DNA of 64,000 nucleotides, from assembly GCF_012999535.1 (NCBI RefSeq), contig NZ_JABBWV010000009.1, positions 1 through 64,000 of the forward strand, written 5' to 3'. The translations under genes and the position numbers were made by a program. This stretch comes from Microbispora sp. H11081. Lineage in GTDB: Bacteria > Actinomycetota > Actinomycetes > Streptosporangiales > Streptosporangiaceae. This document shows, one piece after another, positions 29,622-36,913 of the stretch. The notes beneath the pieces were generated by a model, which was given only the letters and a program-made list of their open reading frames with translations, searched no databases and was not told the DNA's origin. Position 1 is the stretch's first letter. Each line of letters starts with the position of its first letter.

Positions 29622-29777
29622 ATGAAGGTTCGTACCGTCATCGCCGCCATCGACGCCGTGGGCGAGGAACTGGACGAGGAACGCCTGCGCGGCGTGACCG
29701 GCGGCCAGGCCCCGGAGTTCGACAGGAGCGGCTGCTACGCCGACAACATGTGCAAGTACGACGACATCTCCCTCTGA
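29622..29777 (+). CDS. RiPP precursor peptide 2 with double-Gly leader
   Basis: A 51-residue peptide starting at ATG 29622, with AAGGAGCGATC before it. The leader of 28 residues ends in VGEELDEERLRGVTGG. The core of 23 residues starts QAPEFDRSGCYADN and ends MCKYDDISL, with two Cys, two Ser, one Lys and five acidic residues. It shares RSG and YDD motifs with precursor 1 but is otherwise different, so the cluster makes two products or a two-component pair. The stop codon forms the start of a run of TGACA-phased repeats downstream. Confidence 0.8.
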   Translation: MKVRTVIAAIDAVGEELDEERLRGVTGGQAPEFDRSGCYADNMCKYDDISL

Positions 29778-29835
29778 CATCTCCCACCTGACATCTCCCA
29801 CCTGACACGGACCCACCTGACACGGGCCCGTGACA
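29775..29835 (+). repeat. Short tandem repeats after precursor gene 2
   Basis: Units beginning TGACA occur at 29775, 29789, 29803, 29818 and 29831; the first two are identical (TGACATCTCCCACC). The unit resembles the last codons of precursor 2 (GACATCTCCCTC), so the array seems to have grown by slippage from the 3' end of that gene, and the stop codon is part of the first unit. Confidence 0.8.
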
Positions 29836-30108
29836 CCCCCCACGGTGACCAGACCGGGTGGATCAGGTCGTGACGCACAGGGTGGGAGCGCCGCTCCCGT
29901 GGTGCTCCCGCCCGCGTCCCGCCACCCCTCGGTCCACCGGACCCGTCACCCGCAGGTCCCCCCGGCCCCGTCACCTCTGGGCCCGCCACACCTCGGCACG
30001 TCACCCGCCGGTCCGCCACAGCGCCGGACGAGCGCGCCGATCCGGCCTCGCGCGGCGACCCCGCGCGAGGCCGCCCAGGTCTCTCCGGTCACGTCGAAAG
30101 GCCCTCCG
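29778..30108 (+). other. 331-bp untranslated region between precursors and ATP-grasp gene
   Basis: No convincing gene. An open frame runs through it into the ATP-grasp gene from a GTG at 29830, but the translation is low-complexity Pro/His/Arg without family similarity, so I treat it as non-coding. It holds the TGACA repeats at its left end and a strong hairpin at 30043-30073. A long, structured gap between precursors and enzymes is common in RiPP operons and would give more precursor than enzyme mRNA. Confidence 0.6.
30043..30073 (+). terminator. Hairpin between precursor genes and maturation genes, likely attenuator
   Basis: Perfect 13-bp stem (CGGCCTCGCGCGG, 30043-30055, with its complement at 30061-30073) and a five-base loop. 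It has no T-run, so it would act as a partial terminator or as a 3' stabiliser of the precursor mRNA. It lies 36 bases before the ATP-grasp start codon. Confidence 0.65.
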
Positions 30109-31095
30109 TTGCGCCCTCCTCACGTTCTCGTCCTGACCAGCGAGGACGACCCGCACGCCGAGCGGGTCGGCGGCCTGCTCGCCCGGCGCGGCGCGCGGGT
30201 CAGCGTCTTCGACCCCGGCGACTTTCCCGTCCACGCCAAGGTGGACCTCGGCTACGGGGCAGGCTCCGGCACCCGGCGGATCCTGCGCGAGAAGGAGACG
30301 ATCGACCTCGACACCGTGTCCGCCGTCTGGTGGCGGCGGCCGTCTCCCCCGCGCCCGCACGCCGAGATCGTCGATCCTGCCGTGGCCGCGCACACCGTGC
30401 AGGAGTGCAAGAGCCTGCTCGGCGACCTGTGGGAGCAGTTGCCGTGCCGTCAGGTGCCCGCCCGCGAGTCGGTCTTCCGCAGGTCAGGCCAGAAGGCCTC
30501 CCAGCTCGCGCTGGCCGCGGAGCTCGGATTCGCGATCCCTGAGACGCTGATCAGCACGGACGCCGAGTCGTTCCTCGACTTCCACGACCGGCACGACGGC
30601 CGCGTCATCACCAAGGCCTTCCACGTCCCGTTCGTCGAAGGCGTCGGAGACGCCGGCCTCACGATGACCCGCCTCACCGAGCCGGTGTCGCCCCGCGACC
30701 TCGCGTACGCCGACGGCCTGCGGTTCTGCCCGGTGATCGTGCAGGAGATGGTGCCGAAGCGCGTCGAGTTGCGCGTCACGATCGTCGGGCGGCGCATCTT
30801 CGCCGCCGAGATCCACTCGCAGGCCTCCAACCGGTCGAGCCTCGACTGGCGCTACTACGACACCAGGACCACCCCGCACCGGCCCCACCGGCTGCCGGAT
30901 GAGATCGCCGACCGGTGCCTGGCGCTGATGGACCGCCTCGGCCTGCTGTACGGCGCCGTCGACCTGATCGTCACGCCGGACGACCGCCACGTCTTCCTGG
31001 AGGTCAACCCCAACGCGCAGTGGCTGTGGGTCGAGAACATGACCGGCCTGCCGATCAGCGAGGCCCTGTGCGACCTCCTGCTCGAACCGGCCTGA
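30109..31095 (+). CDS. ATP-grasp RiPP ligase (MvdC/MvdD-like graspetide synthetase)
   Basis: 328 residues from TTG 30109, with AAAGG seven bases upstream; earlier GTG starts would add a non-conserved Pro-rich head. The N-terminus matches the MvdD-like pre-ATP-grasp domain (VLVLTSEDDPHAERVGGLLARRG, then DTVSAVWWRRPSPP). The ATP-grasp core follows: SGQKASQLALAAELGFAIPETLIS, VITKAF, VIVQEMVPKRVELRVTIVG, and the metal-binding VFLEVNPNAQWLWVE. Relatives activate Asp/Glu side chains of a precursor with ATP and join them to Ser, Thr or Lys side chains, giving ester or amide rings. The two double-Gly peptides upstream are the likely substrates. Start choice is moderately sure, family very sure. Confidence 0.9.
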   Translation: MRPPHVLVLTSEDDPHAERVGGLLARRGARVSVFDPGDFPVHAKVDLGYGAGSGTRRILREKETIDLDTVSAVWWRRPSPPRPHAEIVDPAVAAHTVQECKSLLGDLWEQLPCRQVPARESVFRRSGQKASQLALAAELGFAIPETLISTDAESFLDFHDRHDGRVITKAFHVPFVEGVGDAGLTMTRLTEPVSPRDLAYADGLRFCPVIVQEMVPKRVELRVTIVGRRIFAAEIHSQASNRSSLDWRYYDTRTTPHRPHRLPDEIADRCLALMDRLGLLYGAVDLIVTPDDRHVFLEVNPNAQWLWVENMTGLPISEALCDLLLEPA

Positions 31096-31145
31096 CGCCC
31101 CGCGTCGCGTACGAGCCTGACCGATCCCTCCCAGAGGAGCCCGAC

Positions 31146-32243
31146 ATGCCGTCGCAGAGTGTTGTCCGCACCGGCGTTCTTCCCCCCGCCGGCCTGCTCG
31201 CCGATGTCCTCGCGTACCTGCGCAGGATCGGCGACCTGGAACCCGCCGAGGCCAGGCTCCTGCTGGCGGGCCTGCGGTCGGAACACGAGGGCGTGCCGAT
31301 GCGCCTGGTGTGGCAGCGTGACCACCCCGGCGGCGGCTGCCACTACGACATGCTGATCCCCGTTGGCGACGGCACGGTCTCCGTCGCGTTCGCCCCCGAC
31401 CGCGCCCTGCCCTGGCCGCTGCGCGGCAGCCGCAACTCCGGCGAGCAGGTCGTCGTCCGGGTCAACGGCATGGAGGTCGCGATGGAGCAGGCCATGGCGG
31501 TGCTGGACGAGCTGTGGAGCGACGCCTCGGTGGCGAGCCGGCTGGTCGACGCCGCCCTGGTCGCGCATGAGCTGGCCGACGACCCGGTGGACCTGTCCAC
31601 CGGCGAGGCGCAGGACGCGCTCGACGCCTTCCGGCGGGCCCGGGGGCTGCTCACCGTCGAGGCCACCCGGGCGTGGATGGCCGAACGCGGCCTCGACCAC
31701 GCCGGCCTGGAGCACATCGTGGCCCAGGAGGCCGGGATCGCCCGGCTGCGCCGGCGGGTCGCCGGTGACCGCGCCGACGGCCTTTTCGCCGCCGACCCCC
31801 ACTGTTACGACCGGCTGTGCGTGCTGTCCCTCCGCTATCGCCGGCTGGAGGCCGCCCGGGCCGCCGCCGACCGGCTGCGGGCCGCCGGGGTCGACCCGCT
31901 CGCGTCGGCCGCCGCCGAGACGCTCGACCACGGCGCGGACGCCCGCCTGCGCCGCCTGTTCCGCGCCGAGTTCGGCCCGGCGGCGGCGGACGCGGCCCCC
32001 GGCGACGTCCTCGGCCCGTACGGATCCGATCCCGTGGTCACCCACGTGGTTGAGGTCAGGCCGGCCGTGCTCGACGACGCCACCAGGCGCGGGATCGAAC
32101 AGCGGCTTTTCGAGGACTGGCTGGCCGCGCGGCGGCGCGAAGCCCATGTGGAGTGGGTGTGGGGCGACGCCCGGCGCACCGAGGCCGTCAACCAGGCCCT
32201 GCGGGCTCCCGCGACCGGAGGCGGTGTCGCGGCGGCCGGGTGA
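31146..32243 (+). CDS. Putative peptide-maturation protein, parvulin (PpiC)-related
   Basis: 365 residues from ATG 31146 (AGAGGAG upstream), 50 bases after the ATP-grasp gene. It has no membrane segment. Residues 1-120 form an alpha/beta region (MRLVWQRDHPGGGCHYDMLIPV, then VSVAFAPDRALPWPLRGS). The middle is helical. The end (VVEVRPAVLDDATRRGIEQRLFEDWLAARRREAHVEWVWGD) resembles the C-terminal part of SurA/PpiC-type proteins. I recall a family of putative peptide-maturation proteins with distant PpiC similarity that occur beside ATP-grasp enzymes and C39 exporters; this fits it, but I cannot search. A role as leader-binding chaperone or second modifying enzyme is inference. Confidence 0.7.
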   Translation: MPSQSVVRTGVLPPAGLLADVLAYLRRIGDLEPAEARLLLAGLRSEHEGVPMRLVWQRDHPGGGCHYDMLIPVGDGTVSVAFAPDRALPWPLRGSRNSGEQVVVRVNGMEVAMEQAMAVLDELWSDASVASRLVDAALVAHELADDPVDLSTGEAQDALDAFRRARGLLTVEATRAWMAERGLDHAGLEHIVAQEAGIARLRRRVAGDRADGLFAADPHCYDRLCVLSLRYRRLEAARAAADRLRAAGVDPLASAAAETLDHGADARLRRLFRAEFGPAAADAAPGDVLGPYGSDPVVTHVVEVRPAVLDDATRRGIEQRLFEDWLAARRREAHVEWVWGDARRTEAVNQALRAPATGGGVAAAG

Positions 32244-32690
32244 ACGTCCCCCCGCGGTCAGGCGGGGACGAGCGCGTGAGAGGTGGAGGCGTCGTCATGT
32301 CCGGCGGCCTCCACCTTTTCCATGTCAGGAAGCCTGCGCCACCGCCCCGGCGTCCCGAAATCCCCGTCTGTGATATGCGGCGCCTTCCCTGGCCGGCGGC
32401 GCACCCGGTGAACACGGCTTTCGTCTTCGCGCGAGCCGTGACGAGGCGGGCCCACGGAAACCCGGCGGGCCGCTCCGCTGAATGTGAAACCGCTTTCATT
32501 TCATGCACGTGCATGTTCGCTCGGCATTCATCGCCACACGGAACGCAATGCCATCGGCGGAACTACGCACTCCCGGCCGGCGCCGAGAAGAAACAATTTT
32601 GACGAATGCGGGCGCACGGGGATATCGTCAAATCCCTGTCGCAGCCGCGTCGCCGGCGCGTTCCAGCTGATTTCGCGTGCGAGGGGAACC
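32244..32690 (+). promoter_or_regulatory. 447-bp region between RiPP operon and SARP gene: terminator, dyads, promoter
   Basis: Begins with hairpins that end the RiPP operon (see 32281-32319). From about 32470 the GC content drops. Two palindromes lie there: TGAAACCGCTTTCA at 32485-32498, shaped like a LacI-family operator, and a perfect 14-bp CATGCACGTGCATG at 32502-32515. An AT-rich patch (AAACAATTTTGACGAATG, 32592-32609) may hold the promoter of the SARP gene. I see no coding region. Confidence 0.55.
32281..32319 (+). terminator. Intrinsic terminator of the RiPP operon
   Basis: A 10-bp perfect stem AGGTGGAGGC (32281-32290) with GCCTCCACCT (32307-32316), a 16-base loop, and TTT directly after it. 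It lies 38 bases after the stop of the parvulin-related gene. A second shorter hairpin (CGTCCCC with GGGGACG) sits just before it. Confidence 0.75.
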
Positions 32691-33494
32691 GTGTTATACG
32701 CCGTGCTCGGACCGTTCCTGGCCATGAAACTCTCCGGGGACGTCATCGCCGGGCTCGCCCCGAGACACCGGCAGCTCCTCGCGCTGCTGCTGCTCAATCC
32801 GAATATCGCGGTTCACCGGGACCGGCTCATCGGCCTGTTGTGGAATGGCCGTCCCACTAAATCGGCGCCGCGGAACCTCACCACCTACATCGCACAGGTG
32901 CGCCAGCGGCTCTCACCGCGCGACCCCGCCCTTTCTCCGCTCCACAGCGTCGACGGCGGGTACCTTCTTTCCGTGCCGCCGCGATCCGTGGATGCTGCAG
33001 TATTCAACCATTTCGCGGCGCAGGGCAGAATCGCGCGCGAGAATGGCGATTACCACAATGCGGCGCGGATGTTCGAGAACGCGCTGAGCCTGTGGCGGGG
33101 CGACGCCCTGCTCGCCATGCGGCATGTGGACGAACTCGCCGCGTGGGCGGAACGCCTCGACGAGGAGCGGCGCGCGGTGACCGAGGACCTCTTCGACGCA
33201 CGGCTCGCGCTCGGCGACCACGACGACATCGTCGGCGGCCTGACCCAGTGGGCGAGGTGGCACCCGCTGCGCGAACGGCCGCACAGGCAGCTCATGCTGG
33301 CGCTGCACCGGTCGGGCCGCACCTACGACGCCTCGGCGTCCTACCAGCGGCTGCGCCGCACCATGGCCGACCGTCTCGGCACCGAGCCGTCCTCGGACAC
33401 CCAGGCCCTCCACCAGCGGATCCTCACCGGCGACGACCACTCGTCCGCCCTGTCGCGTCTCCGCGCGGCCGTCCAGCACGCGGAACGCGCCTGA
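32691..33494 (+). CDS. SARP-family pathway regulator with TTA second codon
   Basis: 267 residues from GTG 32691 after GAGGGGAACC. An OmpR-like winged helix (LAPRHRQLLALLLLNPNIAVHRDRLIGLLWNGRP, then NLTTYIAQVRQRLSP and VDGGYLLSVPP) is followed by the bacterial transcriptional activation domain (VDAAVFNHFAAQGRIA to LGTEPSSDTQALHQRIL). Size and layout match small SARPs such as ActII-ORF4 and RedD, which activate secondary-metabolite clusters. Codon 2 is TTA, a very rare codon in such genomes. In Streptomyces, TTA in a regulator makes its translation depend on the bldA tRNA and so on development. It probably activates the RiPP operon just upstream, although it is transcribed separately. Confidence 0.88.
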   Translation: MLYAVLGPFLAMKLSGDVIAGLAPRHRQLLALLLLNPNIAVHRDRLIGLLWNGRPTKSAPRNLTTYIAQVRQRLSPRDPALSPLHSVDGGYLLSVPPRSVDAAVFNHFAAQGRIARENGDYHNAARMFENALSLWRGDALLAMRHVDELAAWAERLDEERRAVTEDLFDARLALGDHDDIVGGLTQWARWHPLRERPHRQLMLALHRSGRTYDASASYQRLRRTMADRLGTEPSSDTQALHQRILTGDDHSSALSRLRAAVQHAERA

Positions 33495-33541
33495 CGGACC
33501 GCGGACACCGCGAATGCGACAGATCGGACGGGCCCGGCAGG

Positions 33542-33570
33542 TTACGGGGGCGGCGGTGAACCACTAGGCT
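33542..33570 (+). promoter_or_regulatory. Probable promoter of the glycine-riboswitch operon
   Basis: TTACGG at 33542-33547 and TAGGCT at 33565-33570 with a 17-base spacer, a plausible -35/-10 pair for a housekeeping-type sigma. Transcription would begin about 33577, directly before the riboswitch. Confidence 0.5.
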
Positions 33571-33579
33571 GGGCAGCCA

Positions 33580-33777
33580 CCGGTGATCCCGTACGGGAGA
33601 GCGTCCTGGCATCCGGTCAGGGCCCCTGAAGGAGCAAGCCCTCCCCGCGAACCTCTCAAGGCAAAGGACCGTATGGGCCAGGTGACCTCTGGAAAGCAGG
33701 CCGGAAGGCCTCGCCGAAGGTGAAAGTCCGGTAAAGATCGGGCGAAGCTCTCAGGCGCCGATGACAGAGGGGGAGGA
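33580..33777 (+). ncRNA. Glycine riboswitch, tandem aptamers
   Basis: Two adjacent aptamers. The first has the GGGAGAG opening at 33595, GGAGCAAG, and ACCTCTCAAGGCAAAGGACC near 33651-33670. The second opens with ACCTCTGGAAAG (33685) and closes with GCTCTCAGGCGCCGATGACAGAGGG (33747-33771). These are the conserved elements of the gcvT RNA motif. The RNA ends about 44 bases before the gcvT start. Glycine binding should raise expression of gcvT-gcvH and possibly sdaA, as in other bacteria. Outer boundaries are approximate. Confidence 0.93.
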
Positions 33778-33820
33778 TGCCCGATAGTTCAACCCAGCAT
33801 CCGTCCTTTCCGAGGTGGGC

Positions 33821-34912
33821 ATGTCCCGATCCACCCCGCTCCGCGGGGTTCACGAAAGCCTGGGCGCGACCCTGACCGACTTCGCGGGCTGGCAGATGCC
33901 CCTGCGGTACGGCAGCGAGTCGGCCGAGCACAACGCTGTGCGCACGGCCGCCGGGCTCTTCGACCTGTCCCACATGGGCGAGATCTTCGTCGTCGGGGCG
34001 CAGGCGGGCGAGGCGCTCGACCACGCCCTCGTGGGGCACCTCAGCGTCCTGGCGCCCGGCCGCGCCCGCTACACCATGATCGTGAACGAGACCGGCGGCA
34101 TCCTCGACGACCTCATCGTCTACCGCCTCGACGAGGACCAGTACATGGTCGTCGCCAACGCCTCCAACTACGCCCTCGTCGCCCGTGAGATCGCCGACCG
34201 GGTCCTGGGATACGACGCGCGGGTGACCGACAGGTCGGACGAGTACGCGCTGGTGGCCGTGCAGGGACCGCGCAGCGCCGAGATCCTGGCCCCGCTGACC
34301 GACGTCGCTCTCGACGAGCTCAAGTACTACGCCATCGTCCCCGGCGTCGTCGCGGGGGCGCCCGTCCTGATCGCGCGCACCGGGTACACCGGCGAGGACG
34401 GCTTCGAGCTGTTCGTGCTGAACGAGCACGCCGTGCCGCTCTGGAGTGCACTCACCGAGGCGGGCAGGGACGCCGGGCTCGTCCCCGCCGGGCTGTCGGC
34501 CCGCGACACGCTGCGCCTGGAGGCGGGCATGCCGCTGTACGGCAACGAGCTGAGCGCGGCGATCACGCCGTTCGACGCGGGCCTCGGCCGGGTCGTCCGC
34601 TTCGACAAGCCCGGCGGCTTCGTGGGCAGGGCCGCCCTCGAAAGGGTCGCTGCCAACGAGACCACCCGGCGCCTGGTCGGGCTGGTGGCGCGCGGCCGCC
34701 GGGTCCCCCGCCACGGCTACCCCGTCACCCGTGACGGCGCCGTCGTCGGCGAGGTGACCAGCGGCGCCCCCTCGCAGTCCCTCGGCCGCCCGATCGCCAT
34801 GGCGTACGTCGACGAGGACGCTCTGGACAAAGGCGGCCTTACCGTGGACATCCGGGGCAGCCAAGAACCGGTCGATGTCGTCGAACTGCCTTTCTACAGG
34901 AGGAGCAAGTGA
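33821..34912 (+). CDS. gcvT: Aminomethyltransferase GcvT (glycine cleavage T protein)
   Basis: 363 residues from ATG 33821, with GAGGTG just before. Transfers the methylene group from the aminomethyl-lipoyl H protein to tetrahydrofolate and frees ammonia. Recognisable parts: [92 protein letters not shown] and the C-terminal [22 protein letters not shown]. Under control of the glycine riboswitch. Overlaps gcvH by four bases. gcvP is not in the window. Confidence 0.96.
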   Translation: MSRSTPLRGVHESLGATLTDFAGWQMPLRYGSESAEHNAVRTAAGLFDLSHMGEIFVVGAQAGEALDHALVGHLSVLAPGRARYTMIVNETGGILDDLIVYRLDEDQYMVVANASNYALVAREIADRVLGYDARVTDRSDEYALVAVQGPRSAEILAPLTDVALDELKYYAIVPGVVAGAPVLIARTGYTGEDGFELFVLNEHAVPLWSALTEAGRDAGLVPAGLSARDTLRLEAGMPLYGNELSAAITPFDAGLGRVVRFDKPGGFVGRAALERVAANETTRRLVGLVARGRRVPRHGYPVTRDGAVVGEVTSGAPSQSLGRPIAMAYVDEDALDKGGLTVDIRGSQEPVDVVELPFYRRSK

Positions 34913-35301
34913 GCACCATTCCCGACGACCTGAGCTACACCAAGGAACACGAGTGGGTGGCCGGAGTTGAGGACGGCCTCACCGTGACGGTGGGCATCAC
35001 GGCGTACGCGGCCGAGCAACTCGGCGACGTGGTCTACGTGGAGGTGCATCCGGAGGTCGGCGCGACGGTCACGGCCGGCGACGCGATCGGCGAGGTGGAG
35101 TCCACCAAGTCCGTGAGCGACATCTTCGCTCCGGTCGGCGGCGAGATCGTCGAGATCAACACCGCCGTCGTGGAGACCCCCGCGCTCGTCAACTCCGACC
35201 CGTACGGCGACGGCTGGCTGTTCCGCGTGCGCGTGGAGGAGCAGCCGGACGACCTGCTGTCAGCGGCGGAGTACACCGCGCTGACCTCCGGCGAGTCCTG
35301 A
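34909..35301 (+). CDS. gcvH: Glycine cleavage H protein, lipoyl carrier
   Basis: 130 residues; GTG start overlapping the gcvT stop. The lipoylated Lys lies in [20 protein letters not shown], and KEHEWV near the N-terminus and [15 protein letters not shown] near the C-terminus are standard. It shuttles the aminomethyl group between P, T and L proteins. Followed after 24 bases by sdaA in the same operon. Confidence 0.97.
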   Translation: MSTIPDDLSYTKEHEWVAGVEDGLTVTVGITAYAAEQLGDVVYVEVHPEVGATVTAGDAIGEVESTKSVSDIFAPVGGEIVEINTAVVETPALVNSDPYGDGWLFRVRVEEQPDDLLSAAEYTALTSGES

Positions 35302-35325
35302 CCTGCGGTTGAGAGACGAGGATCA

Positions 35326-36699
35326 ATGGCGATCAGCGTCTTCGACCTGTTCAAGGTGGGGATCGGGCCGTCCAGCTCGCACACGGGCGGCCCGATGGCC
35401 GCGGCGCACAAGTTCGTCCGCGGACTGCACGGGGACGGACTGCTGGAGAAGGTCACCCGGGTCGAGGCCATCCTGTACGGCTCTCTCGGGCTGACGGGCA
35501 AGGGCCACGGCAGCGACAAGGCGGTCCTGCTCGGGCTGTCCGGCGACAAGCCGGAACTGGTCGACGTCGACACCGTCGACGAGCGGCTCGCGGCGATGCG
35601 GGCGAGCGGCACGGTCAGGTTGTACGGGGCGCGCGAGATCCCCTTCGTGGTCGGCGAGCACCTCGTCTTCGAGCGCAAGCTGTCGCTCCCCCACCATCCG
35701 AACGGCATGCGGTTCACGGCGTACGCCGACGACACGACGCTGCGCGAGAAGGTCTACTACTCGGTCGGCGGCGGTTTCGTGGTGGACGAGAACGCCACAG
35801 GCGCCGACCGGATCAAGCCCGACGACACGGTGCTGCCGTACGCCTTCACGACCGGGCAGGAACTGCTCGCGCACTGCGCCGAGACCGGCCTGTCGATCTC
35901 CGGCCTGATGATGGAGAACGAGAAGGCCTTCGGCCGTACGGAGGAGGAGATCCGGGCCAGCCTGCTGCACCTGTGGGCGGTCATGGCCGAGTGCGTGCGG
36001 CGCGGCACCAGCCGCGAGGGCGTCCTGCCGGGCGGGCTCAAGGTGCGCCGCCGCGCCCACCAACTGCACCGGCGGCTGCAGGGCGAGGCCGACGGGACCG
36101 ACCCGCTGCGGGTGATGGACTGGGTCACGCTGTTCGCGCTGGCCGTCAACGAGGAGAACGCCGCGGGCGGCCGGATCGTCACCGCGCCGACCAACGGCGC
36201 CGCCGGCATCATCCCCGCCGTCCTGTCCTACTACATGCGTTTCCTTCCCGGCGCCGACGAGGACGGCGTCGTCCGCTTCCTGCTCACCGCGGGCGCGATC
36301 GGCGTGCTGTTCAAGGAGAACGCCTCGATCTCGGGCGCGGAGGTGGGCTGCCAGGGCGAGGTCGGGTCGGCCTGCTCGATGGCCGCCGCGGGCCTCACGG
36401 AGGTGCTCGGCGGGACGCCGGAGCAGGTGGAGAACGCCGCCGAGATCGGCATCGAGCACAATCTCGGCCTGACCTGCGACCCGATCGGCGGGCTCGTCCA
36501 GATCCCGTGCATCGAGCGGAACGCGGTCGCCTCGATCAAGGCGATCGCCGCGGCCCGCATCGCGCTGCGCGGCGACGGGCGTCACTTCGTGGCGCTGGAC
36601 AAGGCCATCAAGACGATGCGCGACACCGGCAGGGACATGCTCGACAAGTACAAGGAAACCTCCCGCGGCGGCCTCGCCGTCAACGTCATCGAATGCTGA
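35326..36699 (+). CDS. sdaA: L-serine ammonia-lyase, iron-sulfur dependent, single chain
   Basis: 457 residues. Converts L-serine to pyruvate and ammonia with a [4Fe-4S] cluster. N-terminal beta domain ([24 protein letters not shown] with the SSSHT motif) fused to the alpha domain. Cluster Cys candidates are in [18 protein letters not shown] and [18 protein letters not shown]. It follows gcvTH, so glycine converted to serine by GcvTH/GlyA can be turned to pyruvate; glyA itself is absent here, although it is often in this operon in other actinomycetes. Expression is probably raised by glycine through the upstream riboswitch. Confidence 0.95.
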   Translation: MAISVFDLFKVGIGPSSSHTGGPMAAAHKFVRGLHGDGLLEKVTRVEAILYGSLGLTGKGHGSDKAVLLGLSGDKPELVDVDTVDERLAAMRASGTVRLYGAREIPFVVGEHLVFERKLSLPHHPNGMRFTAYADDTTLREKVYYSVGGGFVVDENATGADRIKPDDTVLPYAFTTGQELLAHCAETGLSISGLMMENEKAFGRTEEEIRASLLHLWAVMAECVRRGTSREGVLPGGLKVRRRAHQLHRRLQGEADGTDPLRVMDWVTLFALAVNEENAAGGRIVTAPTNGAAGIIPAVLSYYMRFLPGADEDGVVRFLLTAGAIGVLFKENASISGAEVGCQGEVGSACSMAAAGLTEVLGGTPEQVENAAEIGIEHNLGLTCDPIGGLVQIPCIERNAVASIKAIAAARIALRGDGRHFVALDKAIKTMRDTGRDMLDKYKETSRGGLAVNVIEC

Positions 36700-36728
36700 C
36701 CCCACCCCCACCCACCCCCCAACCCCCG

Positions 36729-36847
36729 CCGTGATCTTGTAGTTTGTCGCACGCGATGCCCCTCACCTGCGCCGGAACCCTTCGTGATCATGCAGAAAAT
36801 CGGCGAACACCCGCCTGACCTGCCGCGGAACCGTTCGTGATCATGCA
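36729..36847. repeat. Degenerate copy of the repeat element found at 60952-61202
   Basis: Starts with the same end sequence GTGATCTTGTAGTTTGTCGC at 36731, identical to the copy at 60954. Two GTGATCATGCA motifs at 36784-36794 and 36837-36847 correspond to the GTGATCTTGCA motifs of the intact element, each preceded by a GGAACC-like stretch. The right end is lost. It lies between sdaA and the next gene. Confidence 0.7.
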
Positions 36848-36913
36848 CGCGGGCAGAACGTCGGCCAGGGCCAATAAGGTGGTGACCTCACCGACGAGGA
36901 GGAGGTCCGGCAC

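Noticed and set aside
29830-30108. N-terminal extension of the ATP-grasp protein by 93 residues
   Set aside because: The translation is Pro/His/Arg-rich without domain similarity, includes a strong hairpin, and precedes a TTG start with a usable ribosome-binding site next to the MvdD-like domain.
36700-36728. Terminator after sdaA
   Set aside because: The sequence is only a C-rich run; no stem can be drawn.
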